DNA of 49,799 nucleotides from assembly GCA_050290225.1 (NCBI GenBank), contig JBNKHG010000049.1:1-49799 (forward strand), written 5' to 3'. The DNA is from JBNKHG01 sp050290225. GTDB lineage: Bacteria > Pseudomonadota > Gammaproteobacteria > Pseudomonadales > Cellvibrionaceae. Positions 32,903-42,229 of the stretch are shown here, piece after piece; position 1 is the stretch's first letter; every line of letters begins with the position of its first letter. Position numbers and translations under genes: made by a program. The notes under the pieces are model-generated. The model was given only the letters and a program-made list of their open reading frames with translations, ran no database searches and was not told where the DNA came from.

Positions 32903-34996
32903 TTAGTGACCTCCGTTAGTAATGCCACTGTGACGCAGAAGTGCATCAATCGTTGGTTTGCGCCCCCGGAAGTTGACAAACAGTTCCATTGGCTCTCGCG
33001 ACCCACCGCGCTGCAAGATCTCCTTTAAAAATATCTCACCCGTGTCCCTGTCAAAAATTCCCCGCTCTTCAAACAAAGAGTAAGCATCCGCCGACAGAAC
33101 TTCTGCCCATTTGTAACTGTAATACCCCGCTGCGTAGCCCCCTGCAAATATATGGCTAAAACTGTTTTGGAATTTATTGAACGCTGGCGGCATCACCACT
33201 GCCACTTGTTGACGCACCTCATCCAATATCATTTGCGGATCGCATGGTTGATTCTCGTCGTATTCGTAGTGCAGACGAAAATCGAAGAGGGAGAATTCCA
33301 ACTGCCTGACCATTTGCATTCCGGACTGAAAATTCTTTGCCGCCAACATTTTTTCCAGCAATTTATTGGGCAGGCTGTCACCTGTTTGATAGTGACTTGA
33401 AATCAGCGGAATCACGGATTTTTCCCAACACCAGTTTTCCAGAAACTGGCTCGGCAACTCCACTGCATCCCAGGCAACGCCGTTAATGCCACTTACAGCC
33501 GCACACTCGATATCGGTCAGCATGTGGTGAATACCATGTCCAAATTCGTGAAACAGCGTAGTGACCTCGTTGTGGGTCAGCAACGATGGTTTGCGTTCCT
33601 GTTCCGGGCCGCCGTCAAGGGGTGGCGTGAAATTGCAGGTAAGGTAGGCTACCGGTAACTGCAATCCCGCGTCCGTGCGTCGCCGCACCCGACATTCGTC
33701 CATCCAGGCGCCGCCGCGTTTATTTTCCCTGGCATAGAGGTCAAGGTAAAAATTGGCAATCGTTTCTCCGGCTTTTTCAACCCGGTAAAAACGCACATCC
33801 GGGTGCCAGGCATCCACCTCTGATTCGATAAAAATATCGATATCGAATAGTCGTTTGACCACTTCAAACATTCCCGCAATTACACGCTCAGCGGGAAAAT
33901 AGGGGCGTAACTCCTCTTCTGAAATGGCGTACTTTTGCTGGCGCAGTTTTTCCGAAAAGTAGGCTATATCCCAGGCTTGCAGCTGTTCGATAGGCGCCTG
34001 GTTTTCTACCAGAAATCCCCTGGCAAAACTTTCAAGCTCCGAGTAGTCACTCCTGGCAACTGGCAAGGATTTTTCCGCCAGATCGGTTAGGAATTCCATA
34101 ACCTGCTCAGGGCTCTCTGCCATCTTGGTGGCCAGGGAGCGTTCAGCGTAATTGTCAAATCCCAGCAATTGCCCCAGTTCATGTCGCAAAGCCAGGGTTT
34201 CGGCGATCAACGGTGTATTATCCCACTTGGTAGCACTTTCACCATTTGTCAGTTTACCTTCTGCAGAGGCGCGAGTGACATAGGCGCGATAGACTTCATG
34301 ACGCAGTTCGCGACTATCAGCTTGCATCATTACTGCCAGGTAGGAGGGAATATCCAAGGTGATCACATACCCTGGAAGCCCTTTGCCTTTGGCTGCCTGG
34401 CTCGCTTGAGCCAGTGCACTTTCCGGCAGTCCTTTTAACGTCTCAACGTCTTCAACGTGTTTGTAGCAACCCTGGGTCGCATCCAGGACATTATTGGAAA
34501 ACAGGGTCGACAACTCCGAGAGACGGTTTTTGATTTCAGCATAGCGTCGTTTTTTGTCTTCTGGCAGGGCCACACCGGCCAGGCGAAAATCGCGCAATGC
34601 ATTTTCTACTGTTTTGCGCTGGGCTTCGTTCAAGGCACTGAAGCCTTCGCTGTCGGCCAACTTACAGTAGGCCTGGTAGAGACCCGTATGCTGACCCATC
34701 TCTGTACCATAGGCGGTAAGCTTAACAATACCTTCGTTATAGGCTTCACGCAGGGCTTCATTATTGACCACCGCATTCATGTGTCCGACGGGCGACCACG
34801 CCTGATTGAGCCGATCGTCCCGAGCTTCCAGGGGGGCCACCAAACTGTCCCAGGTGGGGGTCTCCATACTTTGTAACAGAGTTTCCAGGTAGTGACGATT
34901 TTCGTCGATGATTGTCTCGATCGCCGGTATAACGTGTTCGGGATGAATACGGGAAAAAGGAGGCAGACGGTGGTCTTCGAGTAGGGGGTTGGACAT
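32903..34996 (-). CDS. prlC: Oligopeptidase A (M3 zinc metallopeptidase)
   Basis: 697 residues from ATG at 34996 (MSNPLLEDHRLPPFSRI). The catalytic zinc motif is TTLFHEFGHGIHHML (HExxH: H, E and H all present), with the third ligand Glu downstream in the usual helix. It degrades cytoplasmic oligopeptides, including signal peptide remnants. Length and domain layout are normal for the family. Confidence 0.95.
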   Translation of the reverse strand: MSNPLLEDHRLPPFSRIHPEHVIPAIETIIDENRHYLETLLQSMETPTWDSLVAPLEARDDRLNQAWSPVGHMNAVVNNEALREAYNEGIVKLTAYGTEMGQHTGLYQAYCKLADSEGFSALNEAQRKTVENALRDFRLAGVALPEDKKRRYAEIKNRLSELSTLFSNNVLDATQGCYKHVEDVETLKGLPESALAQASQAAKGKGLPGYVITLDIPSYLAVMMQADSRELRHEVYRAYVTRASAEGKLTNGESATKWDNTPLIAETLALRHELGQLLGFDNYAERSLATKMAESPEQVMEFLTDLAEKSLPVARSDYSELESFARGFLVENQAPIEQLQAWDIAYFSEKLRQQKYAISEEELRPYFPAERVIAGMFEVVKRLFDIDIFIESEVDAWHPDVRFYRVEKAGETIANFYLDLYARENKRGGAWMDECRVRRRTDAGLQLPVAYLTCNFTPPLDGGPEQERKPSLLTHNEVTTLFHEFGHGIHHMLTDIECAAVSGINGVAWDAVELPSQFLENWCWEKSVIPLISSHYQTGDSLPNKLLEKMLAAKNFQSGMQMVRQLEFSLFDFRLHYEYDENQPCDPQMILDEVRQQVAVVMPPAFNKFQNSFSHIFAGGYAAGYYSYKWAEVLSADAYSLFEERGIFDRDTGEIFLKEILQRGGSREPMELFVNFRGRKPTIDALLRHSGITNGGH

Positions 34997-35187
34997 AGTC
35001 GATCTAGCCTTAGACATCAGTAGATTAGAGCATCGGAGTTGGAAATCCCTTATGATACACCCTCATGAATTGAGTTGACGACCGCTTCGGTATCTACAAC
35101 GTGCCAAGCCTCGATCCGTATGACCAAATAACAACAACCGTCGCTTGGCGTCGATTATTCCTACACGGTGTATTAGGTAAATTGATC

Positions 35188-35736
35188 ATGAAAAACAACG
35201 CACTAAGACCTCACAAGGAACATATTCCCACGCTAGGCGAGCGGGTATTTGTCGACCCTTCCGCTATCGTGATCGGAAATGTTGAAATCGGTGATGACTC
35301 CTCCATCTGGCCGCTGACTGTGGTTCGCGGCGATATGCACCGCATTCGAATCGGCAAGCGCACCAGTATCCAGGATGGCTCCATTCTCCATATCACCCAC
35401 GCGGGCCCTTTCAATCCCGACGGCTACCCGCTGACGATAGGTGACGATGTTACCGTGGGTCACGCGGTCAAATTGCACGGATGCACAATCGGCAATCGCG
35501 TGTTGGTGGGTATCGGTTCAACGGTGATGGACGGGGCTGTAGTGGAGGACGAAGTGGTAATCGGTGCCGGATCTTTAGTACCTCCGGGCAAAACTTTGGA
35601 GAGCGGTTATCTGTATGTGGGCTCACCTGTTAAGCAGGCGCGGCCGCTGACGGATAAGGAAAGGGAGTATTTTAAATATTCAGCAAATAATTATGTAAAG
35701 TTGAAAGATGCGCATATTACAGAGCTGGGCAAATAA
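35188..35736 (+). CDS. Gamma-class carbonic anhydrase family protein (YrdA-like)
   Basis: 182 residues from ATG at 35188 (MKNNALRPHKEHIP); an upstream in-frame ATG at 35101 adds residues unlike the family. The chain is a left-handed beta helix made of hexapeptide repeats (VFVDPSAIVIGNVEIGDDSSIW). Zinc-site histidines are at ILHITH and VGHAVKLHG, followed by a C-terminal helix. Members bind zinc; several are annotated carbonic anhydrases, but activity varies. It is divergent from prlC, an order also seen in Pseudomonas. Confidence 0.88.
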   Translation: MKNNALRPHKEHIPTLGERVFVDPSAIVIGNVEIGDDSSIWPLTVVRGDMHRIRIGKRTSIQDGSILHITHAGPFNPDGYPLTIGDDVTVGHAVKLHGCTIGNRVLVGIGSTVMDGAVVEDEVVIGAGSLVPPGKTLESGYLYVGSPVKQARPLTDKEREYFKYSANNYVKLKDAHITELGK

Positions 35737-35784
35737 AGTAAGACTTTAAAAAGCCACATCCCTCCCTGTATCTAATTATTTTAT

Positions 35785-35801
35785 CCGGCCACTATGGCCG
35801 G
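35785..35801. terminator. Hairpin between the carbonic anhydrase gene and aroE
   Basis: CCGGCC-ACTAT-GGCCGG, a perfect six-base stem between convergent genes. The flanking A/T runs are interrupted (on the minus strand ATAAAATAATT follows), so it is only a moderate terminator candidate. Confidence 0.4.
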
Positions 35802-35967
35802 CTACTATTGGACTTAACTCACTTAGTATCGAATTATTGCGAATATCGCTGAAAGCCGACGTTTATTTTTCAGGGCAATCAAATAATAAATTTCAAGGCT
35901 ACTATTCAGAGCATGTAAAGTGACGAGTGGATAGCGTCTACCAACGTCCGAAAACAGGTAAAAAACG

Positions 35968-36813
35968 TCAATCCCCAGACGCTGAACTGATGAGTTTCCG
36001 TCGCATAGCCTCAATCACAGATTTTGTTTCAGGTTTAATCCCACGCCAAATCAAAAAAGATTCCGCAGCCTGACACACCAGCATGCCCAAGCCATCAGCC
36101 CAATATTCCGCCCCATGGGTTTCCGCCCACCGTAAAAATACAGTCGGTTCAGCGCCATACATCATATCGTAGCAACAAGCCCCATCAGCGAGCAGATCCT
36201 CCGGCAAGGGCGGCAAATCTCCGGAGAGACTGGCTGACGTACCATTGATCACCAGATCAAATTGCATACCCGCCAGGTCCTCAAACCCACAGGCCCGCAC
36301 CAGTCCCAAGCCTTTAAAAATTCGAACCAACTGCAGCGCCTTAGCCAGCGTACGATTGGCAATCACCAACTGCTGCGGCTGCTGTTCCAACAAGGGCTCC
36401 AGTACCCCACGCACGGCACCACCCGCGCCCAGCACCAGCACTCGCTTGTCGCGAATCTGCCAACCGAGGTTGTCGCTAATATCCGCCACCATACCGACAC
36501 CGTCAGTGGTATCCCCCAACAAGCTGCCATCGGTCTGCAAAGCCAGGGTATTTACGGCCCCCGCCCGCTCAGCCCGAGGAGTCAAGCGCTGGGCAAAATT
36601 GTAGGCTTCCTGCTTAAATGGAACAGTGATGTTCAGGCCTTTGCCACCGCTTTGAAAAAACCTGTTAGCGGCAATAGCGAATCCACCTTCCGGCACCAGC
36701 TGCTTGTCGTAGCTCAAGGCCTGATGGGTTTGCCTGGCAAAGGCTTCATGGATCTCAGGCGATTTGGACTGGGCTATGGGGTTACCGAAAACCACATACT
36801 GATCGATAACCAT
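35968..36813 (-). CDS. aroE: Shikimate dehydrogenase
   Basis: 281 residues from the ATG at 36813, which shares one base with the hemF stop (TAATG). Substrate site: FGNPIAQSKSPEIHEAF and LNITVPFKQ, with catalytic Lys and the Asp of DTTDGVGMV. The NADP-binding Rossmann motif is VLGAGGAVRGV and ANRT. It reduces 3-dehydroshikimate in aromatic amino acid synthesis. The hemF-aroE pair is conserved in gammaproteobacteria. Confidence 0.95.
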   Translation of the reverse strand: MVIDQYVVFGNPIAQSKSPEIHEAFARQTHQALSYDKQLVPEGGFAIAANRFFQSGGKGLNITVPFKQEAYNFAQRLTPRAERAGAVNTLALQTDGSLLGDTTDGVGMVADISDNLGWQIRDKRVLVLGAGGAVRGVLEPLLEQQPQQLVIANRTLAKALQLVRIFKGLGLVRACGFEDLAGMQFDLVINGTSASLSGDLPPLPEDLLADGACCYDMMYGAEPTVFLRWAETHGAEYWADGLGMLVCQAAESFLIWRGIKPETKSVIEAMRRKLISSASGD

Positions 36814-37745
36814 TACACCCACTCGCGCGGTTGGAGAAACTTGTCGTAGAGTTCCGCTTCCGGTGAACCAGCTTCCGGATGCCAGTCATATTCCCAACGC
36901 ACGAGCGGTGGCAGGGACATAAGTATAGACTCGGTGCGGCCCCCGGTCTGAAGTCCAAAAAGAGTGCCGCGATCGTAAACCAGATTGAATTCCACGTAAC
37001 GGCCACGACGGTAGAGCTGGAATTCCCGCTCACGGTTTCCGTAAGTCATGCTTTTGCGGGCAGCCATTATTGGCCGGTAAGCCGGTATATAGCTGTCCCC
37101 CACAGCCCGCATAAAAGCGAAGCTTTTCTCAAATCCCAACCGGTTAAAATCGTCAAAAAAGAGACCGCCAATACCGCGAGGCTCCTGCCGATGCTTGAGA
37201 TAGAAATAGTCGTCGCACCACTTTTTCAGCCGTGGATAGAGATCTTCGCCAAAAGGCTCACAAGCAGCTTTGGCAGTTTGGTGCCAAGCGCGGCAGTCGG
37301 CTTCATTACCGTAGTAGGGAGTCAAGTCATAGCCGCCGCCAAACCACCATACTGGAGCTTCGCCCTCTTTTTCCGCGATAAAAAAGCGCACGTTTGCATG
37401 ACTGGTTGGCACATAGGGGTTCTTGGGATGGATCACCAGGGAAACGCCCATGGCTTCGAAAGAGCGGCCCGCCAGCTCAGGTCGATTGGCCGTGGCCGAG
37501 GGGGGCATCTGTTTACCAAACACGTGAGAGAAGTTGACACCGCCCTTTTCGATCACGGCGCCATTTGCCATTACCCGCGAGCGACCACCACCGCCCTCTT
37601 CCCGCTCCCAACTGTGTTCGACAAAATGGGCGCCACCATCTTCGGCTTCCAATTCAGTGCAGATGCGGTCCTGCAGCTCCAGCAGATAGGATTTAACAGC
37701 AGCCTTGTCCGGGGTATCAGGAGTGCGGTTATCAGCAGAGGTCAT
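36813..37745 (-). CDS. hemF: Oxygen-dependent coproporphyrinogen III oxidase
   Basis: 310 residues. Family signatures are GGGGRSRVMANGAVIEKGGVNFSHV, HPKNPYVPTSHANVRFF and WWFGGGYDLTPYYG, with KYCDDYF-like KKWCDDYFYLKHR and the final WEYDWHP. It converts coproporphyrinogen III to protoporphyrinogen IX in aerobic heme synthesis, feeding the oxidase genes nearby. It is followed by aroE with a one-base overlap. Confidence 0.96.
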   Translation of the reverse strand: MTSADNRTPDTPDKAAVKSYLLELQDRICTELEAEDGGAHFVEHSWEREEGGGGRSRVMANGAVIEKGGVNFSHVFGKQMPPSATANRPELAGRSFEAMGVSLVIHPKNPYVPTSHANVRFFIAEKEGEAPVWWFGGGYDLTPYYGNEADCRAWHQTAKAACEPFGEDLYPRLKKWCDDYFYLKHRQEPRGIGGLFFDDFNRLGFEKSFAFMRAVGDSYIPAYRPIMAARKSMTYGNREREFQLYRRGRYVEFNLVYDRGTLFGLQTGGRTESILMSLPPLVRWEYDWHPEAGSPEAELYDKFLQPREWV

Positions 37746-37831
37746 GTGAATTTCCTAAAACAATCGAGGGCAACATTCTACCAGTAACTCCACCTATCCA
37801 GGAAAAAGGATAACGGATAGGTGGTCAAACA

Positions 37832-38398
37832 CTAACCGGCGCGAACTATCTTCCCGGTACGCAGGTCACGAATCTCGGAAGGCTTCGCCAGCTTGCCTAC
37901 CAGACCCGGCGCTATGGCGTCGAGTTGGTGACCAAAATAGCTGCGAACCTTAATCGCATTGAGGGCGGGAGGTTTACCCTGAGGGTTGGCAGAAGTGGAC
38001 ACCAGAGGGCCACCAAAGGCGCGACACAAACCAACCACAAGGGGATGGTCAGTCAAGCGCAGGGCAACGCTGTCGAAACGGCCGCGAATCCAGGCAGGCG
38101 CAATCCCCTGATCCGGAACCAACCAGGTCACGGGTCCGGGCCAACTGGCCTGCAGCGGCTGAAGTTGCTGGGGTGTGAGATGACGTAGAAATGGTGCCAA
38201 CTGGGCCATATCCGCAGCCACCAGAATCAGACCTTTGTCCACGGCCCGGTGTTTGAGGCCCAGCAACCGCATTACCGCCGGTTCGCACCAGGGGTCGCAC
38301 CCCAATCCCCAGACACTTTCGGTTGGGTAGGCGATCACCGCCCCATGTCGAAGCTGAACAGCGATCTGGCGGATTCTGGGATGCCTGGACCAGTTCAC
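37832..38398 (-). CDS. tsaC: Threonylcarbamoyl-AMP synthase TsaC (YrdC/Sua5)
   Basis: 188 residues, the short YrdC form without the Sua5 extension. Motifs: AYPTESVWGLGCDP, KHRAVDKGLILVAAD, TWLVPD and VSTSANPQGKPPAL. It makes the threonylcarbamoyl-AMP needed for t6A at position 37 of ANN-decoding tRNAs. It starts 13 bases after purE ends. Confidence 0.94.
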   Translation of the reverse strand: MNWSRHPRIRQIAVQLRHGAVIAYPTESVWGLGCDPWCEPAVMRLLGLKHRAVDKGLILVAADMAQLAPFLRHLTPQQLQPLQASWPGPVTWLVPDQGIAPAWIRGRFDSVALRLTDHPLVVGLCRAFGGPLVSTSANPQGKPPALNAIKVRSYFGHQLDAIAPGLVGKLAKPSEIRDLRTGKIVRAG

Positions 38399-38411
38399 GG
38401 TCGAAAGAACC

Positions 38412-38918
38412 TTAGAGATTGGCTAGCTTTTTCTGCAGAGCGGCGTCTTTGGCCATGACTGCCTTGGCGTTTTCCTCACGTTCAGCAATCAGTTTCTGGT
38501 GCATATCGGAATCAGCTACACCAATAATCTGAGCCGCCAGGTAAGCGGCGTTCTTGGCGCCGGCCTTACCAATGGCCATGGTGGCCACCGGGATGCCACC
38601 CGGCATTTGAACGGTCGACAACAATGCATCCAAACCATCCAGAGAGCCATCGATGGGAACACCGATAACTGGTTTCAGGGTATTTGCAGAGACAGCACCC
38701 GCCAGGTGAGCGGCCATGCCCGCGGCACAGATAAATGCCGCACATCCACGCTGATCAGCGTCTTTCACATAGGCATGGGTGGCTTCGGGCGTACGGTGCG
38801 CAGAGGACACCTTGGCTTCAAAGGGGATGCCCAGCTTTTTCAAGACGGCGAATGAGGCATCCATAATCGGAAGGTCGGAATCTGAACCCATAAGGATGGC
38901 TACAAATGGCTTGTTCAC
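38412..38918 (-). CDS. purE: N5-carboxyaminoimidazole ribonucleotide mutase PurE
   Basis: 168 residues. Class I PurE features: ILMGSDSDLPIMDASF at the N-terminus, SSAHRTPEATHAYV (phosphate and catalytic His) and GMAAHLAGAVSANTLKPVIGVP. It moves the carboxyl group of N5-CAIR to C4 in purine synthesis and normally works with PurK. No purK gene lies beside it. In related bacteria purE-purK is often found at this place between dprA and tsaC. Confidence 0.95.
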   Translation of the reverse strand: MNKPFVAILMGSDSDLPIMDASFAVLKKLGIPFEAKVSSAHRTPEATHAYVKDADQRGCAAFICAAGMAAHLAGAVSANTLKPVIGVPIDGSLDGLDALLSTVQMPGGIPVATMAIGKAGAKNAAYLAAQIIGVADSDMHQKLIAEREENAKAVMAKDAALQKKLANL

Positions 38919-39034
38919 GGCTATTTCTTACCCTCTGTCGAGTGAAAAACGCGCAAATCTACCTGATGCTTAAGATTAACTCAAGCAATTCTGTCACCGG
39001 ATACGCCGATCTATGGGCGGGCACCAGTCAGGCG

Positions 39035-40225
39035 TCACCGCCGGCGCTGGTAACCCTGTGGCGTTTGGACAATTAAGTCTTTGATTTCCAAACCAATTAA
39101 CTGCCCCATCAAGTCGCCCACATCGGTCTGCAAGCGAACCGCTAATTGCTCAAGGGAAACGGGATCATGGCCAACAGCCTCCAATAATTGCCGTTCACGG
39201 TCCTCGATATCCGCAATCTCAGACGATATGTCTGCATTGGTTAGCTCCTCCCTTTTAAAGGCCAACAGACCGCGCAATTCCGCCAGCATATCGTCAGCGG
39301 TTTCCACCAAAGCGGCGCCGTCACGAATCAGGGCATGACAGCCGCGACTTAGGGGGTTGTGGATCGAACCGGGAATGGCAAACACCTCACGACCCTGCTG
39401 CATGGCAAAGCGTGCGGTAATCAGGGAACCGCTTTTGGGAGCAGCCTCCACCACCAATACGCCCAGTGACAGGCCGCTGATAATGCGGTTACGCTGGGGA
39501 AAGTTGCCGGGATTGGGGCTGGTGCCCAAGGGAAACTCAGATAATATCAAGCCGCCCTCGGCGATAATCTGCTGCGCCAGTGACTTATGGCGACGGGGAT
39601 ATATTGTGTCTATGCCAGTGCCCAGTACCGCCAGGGTGTGGCCCTCCACGGCCAGGGCACCCCGATGGGCGGCCGCGTCCACTCCCAACGCCAGTCCGCT
39701 GCTGATAGTAAAGCCCGATTTGGCCAAAAATGCCGCGAATTCATAAGCATTTTCACGTCCACCAGCCGTTGGGTTACGGCTACCCACTACGGCTATTTGA
39801 GGTGACGACAGGCAGTTTAGATTACCGCTGGCATATAACACGAAGGGTGGACGATGGATCTCTTTCAGAATAGCGGGATAAGACGGGTGCGCCGGGTACA
39901 AAATATGTACCCCCCTTTCCTCGCACCACTGGAAGTCGCATTGAACTTGGCTGGCTAACTCACCGCCATCTCTTCGCTCTTGATAGTTGGCCAGTAACCG
40001 AAGGGCTTCGGGGTCTAACATACTGGCAAACTGGTTCGCTGGCGTTGACAGCAGCGCTTCGGCGGACCCCAACCAGGAAACCAATTTCCAGTAGGTAGTG
40101 GGACCGAAGTTGGGTAATCGCTGCAGAAACATGGCAGCAAAGGGTTCTGTAACAGAATTGTCGGGAGCGGGGATGCGGCGGATTGCCACAGGTTGAGCCG
40201 AATCGCTATTGGAAAAGGGCGCCAT
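39035..40225 (-). CDS. dprA: DNA processing protein DprA
   Basis: 396 residues from ATG at 40225, supported by AAGGAAG upstream. The central Rossmann-like domain has IAVVGSRNPTAGGRENAYEFA, SGLALGVDAAAHRGAL, GTGIDTIYPRRHKSLA and LSEFPLGTSPNPGNFPQRNRIISGLS. A C-terminal winged-helix domain (DPVSLEQLAVRLQTDVGDLMGQLIGLEIKDLI) follows. It binds incoming single-stranded DNA and loads RecA in natural transformation. Confidence 0.94.
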   Translation of the reverse strand: MAPFSNSDSAQPVAIRRIPAPDNSVTEPFAAMFLQRLPNFGPTTYWKLVSWLGSAEALLSTPANQFASMLDPEALRLLANYQERRDGGELASQVQCDFQWCEERGVHILYPAHPSYPAILKEIHRPPFVLYASGNLNCLSSPQIAVVGSRNPTAGGRENAYEFAAFLAKSGFTISSGLALGVDAAAHRGALAVEGHTLAVLGTGIDTIYPRRHKSLAQQIIAEGGLILSEFPLGTSPNPGNFPQRNRIISGLSLGVLVVEAAPKSGSLITARFAMQQGREVFAIPGSIHNPLSRGCHALIRDGAALVETADDMLAELRGLLAFKREELTNADISSEIADIEDRERQLLEAVGHDPVSLEQLAVRLQTDVGDLMGQLIGLEIKDLIVQTPQGYQRRR

Positions 40226-40299
40226 GATTCTTCCTTGAATCCAGGTAGAGAAATGTCTTTTCCGGGGCCACCCCATCCCGGGGTGACGCCAGAATATAG

Positions 40300-41340
40300 C
40301 TAGGGTCTACGCACCTTGTCGGAAACCGACAGGGGACGATCGGCTTCCAGCACCAGGGCATAACTCAGTTTATCAAAAGTTCGGAACACCATCAGCAGAC
40401 CGGCACGCTCGTCAGGAAGTACAACCAGATCGTTGGTCACCCGGTCCCGCACCCGCTCGCCTTCCTTGTAGATAGCCATGACGTTGCCCACTTCCAGGCC
40501 TTCGCGTTCACCGCGATTGATGGCCACCACGTCCATTTTCCCAATCTGTGTAACACCCCCTTCTACTGCCAGGATCACGCCTTGGATATCCTCGTCCGGC
40601 GCCGACGGGTAAAAGGTAGAGTCCACAGACCTCTCTTCATAGGGTAGGAGCCGGTCCTTGAGGCGGATTTCCTCAGTGGTGCGGGTCACTGCCAGCGTGG
40701 CTACGTCTTTATCGAGCGCCCTCAGCTTGGCGGTCCCAATGTCCAGGGCCTGCAGACCCAATACCTCATCGGTTTCCGGATCTATATAAGTCTGACCTCG
40801 TCGATAAACGCCGAATACCGGATGGTTTTCCGGAAATTCCCCCCGGGCGTACATCCTGTCGCCAGCGCCCACAATCAGACGGCGATCGGTACCCGCCAGC
40901 ACATAAGGTGCGCCCTCCAGATCCTGGAGTGACACTACGCGACTGCGGGAGAGAAACTTATCGATAGCATCCAGAGGAATGGCCGGGATCGCCTCCCCCA
41001 GAGACAACACGTGCACCGCCGGAGACAATTTGACAGTACCCGGGGACAATTTCACCGTCCTGCCACGCTCGACTGTGAGGCGCGGACGCCCATCCAGGTA
41101 AATTAACCTGATCACATCACCGGGGAAGATCAAGTGCGGGTTATCAATTTGCGGGTTGACGTGCCAGATTTCCGGCCACATCCAGGGGTTTTGTAAAAAC
41201 TTGTCGGAAATATCCCAAAGGGTGTCGCCCTTCACCACCGTATAACGGTCCGGGTGGCTCTCCTTGAGAAGAACTTCCTCGGCCCAGGCAGAAAGGGTGA
41301 TAAGCGAAGCGGCCGCAAGGCCAAGCAGTAGTTTTTTCAT
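40300..41340 (-). CDS. Secreted LysM-domain protein
   Basis: 346 residues from ATG at 41340, with a signal peptide MKKLLLGLAAASLITLSAWA. One LysM domain follows (RYTVVKGDTLWDISDKFL ... HLIFPGDVIRLIYL, about residues 31-80). The rest is a beta-rich domain of unknown function found in the same LysM-dprA pair of Pseudomonas (PA0020 type). It probably binds peptidoglycan in the periplasm. It is divergent from def and lies 74 bases before dprA. Confidence 0.88.
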   Translation of the reverse strand: MKKLLLGLAAASLITLSAWAEEVLLKESHPDRYTVVKGDTLWDISDKFLQNPWMWPEIWHVNPQIDNPHLIFPGDVIRLIYLDGRPRLTVERGRTVKLSPGTVKLSPAVHVLSLGEAIPAIPLDAIDKFLSRSRVVSLQDLEGAPYVLAGTDRRLIVGAGDRMYARGEFPENHPVFGVYRRGQTYIDPETDEVLGLQALDIGTAKLRALDKDVATLAVTRTTEEIRLKDRLLPYEERSVDSTFYPSAPDEDIQGVILAVEGGVTQIGKMDVVAINRGEREGLEVGNVMAIYKEGERVRDRVTNDLVVLPDERAGLLMVFRTFDKLSYALVLEADRPLSVSDKVRRP

Positions 41341-41575
41341 AGAAACCGGTCCTGTTCTATTCGGCCCTGCGATCAATAACCGTTATAATAGCGCACCGAG
41401 CCTGTGCTGGTTCCATTTGCGACATTTATACTGCTTTAACTGCACCTGATTCGCGAGTGGCACAAAAACGTGCGCCCCAAGCTTGGCGCGAAAGCACAAG
41501 CAGGTTTAAATGCTGTATCATCATAATGTTATCAGCGCTTGTTACCTTTTTACTAGAAGTTTGTCACAGAGGCCC

Positions 41576-42082
41576 ATGGCTATACTCGATATTTTGGAAT
41601 TTCCAGACGCCCGGTTGCGCACTCAAGCCAAACGGGTGATTTCGGTAGACGACAATATCCGTCGATTGATCGACAATATGTTCGAAACCATGTACGACGC
41701 CCCGGGTATCGGCCTGGCCGCCACCCAGGTCAATGTCCACAAACAAGTGATCGTGATTGACATCTCCGAAGACAAAAATGAACCCCTGGTATTCATCAAT
41801 CCGGAGATTACCGTGCTCGAAGGGCCAATGCACGACTATGATGAGGGGTGTCTCTCGGTGCCCGGCTTCTATGAAAGCGTATCCCGACCGGAGAATATCC
41901 GCGTCACCGCCCTGGATCGCAACGGCGAGGAATTCACCCTGGAGCCCGACGGGTTACTGGCTGTGTGCATCCAACATGAAGCGGACCACCTTAATGGCAA
42001 GCTTTTTGTCGACTATATTTCACCGATCAAACGGGAACGAATTCGGAAAAAGCTCGAAAAATTGCACAAAGCCAGGGCCTAG
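41576..42082 (+). CDS. def: Peptide deformylase
   Basis: 168 residues from ATG at 41576 with AGAGG upstream. All three family motifs are intact: GIGLAATQV, EGCLSVPG and QHEADHLNG, giving the metal ligands Cys and two His and the catalytic Glu. It removes the formyl group from new proteins, and pairs with fmt downstream as in most gammaproteobacteria. Confidence 0.97.
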   Translation: MAILDILEFPDARLRTQAKRVISVDDNIRRLIDNMFETMYDAPGIGLAATQVNVHKQVIVIDISEDKNEPLVFINPEITVLEGPMHDYDEGCLSVPGFYESVSRPENIRVTALDRNGEEFTLEPDGLLAVCIQHEADHLNGKLFVDYISPIKRERIRKKLEKLHKARA

Positions 42083-42229
42083 CCCGATATGACCAGGCAG
42101 GTGCCGACAGCAGGGACGAACACGCCGGCCAAACTTATCTTCAATGCACCGTCAGCTCCTGCTATCTCGCCGTTGACAGAGCGCTCACCTACCCTTTACC
42201 CACTTCATTAAAGGAACTGTTGCTCCACC

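Noticed and set aside
36879..37787. 302-codon plus-strand frame opposite hemF
   Set aside because: Antisense to a complete hemF; composition is a mirror of the hemF codons.
41391..41396. TATAAT hexamer as a def or LysM promoter
   Set aside because: No acceptable -35 element at 16-18 bases on either strand.
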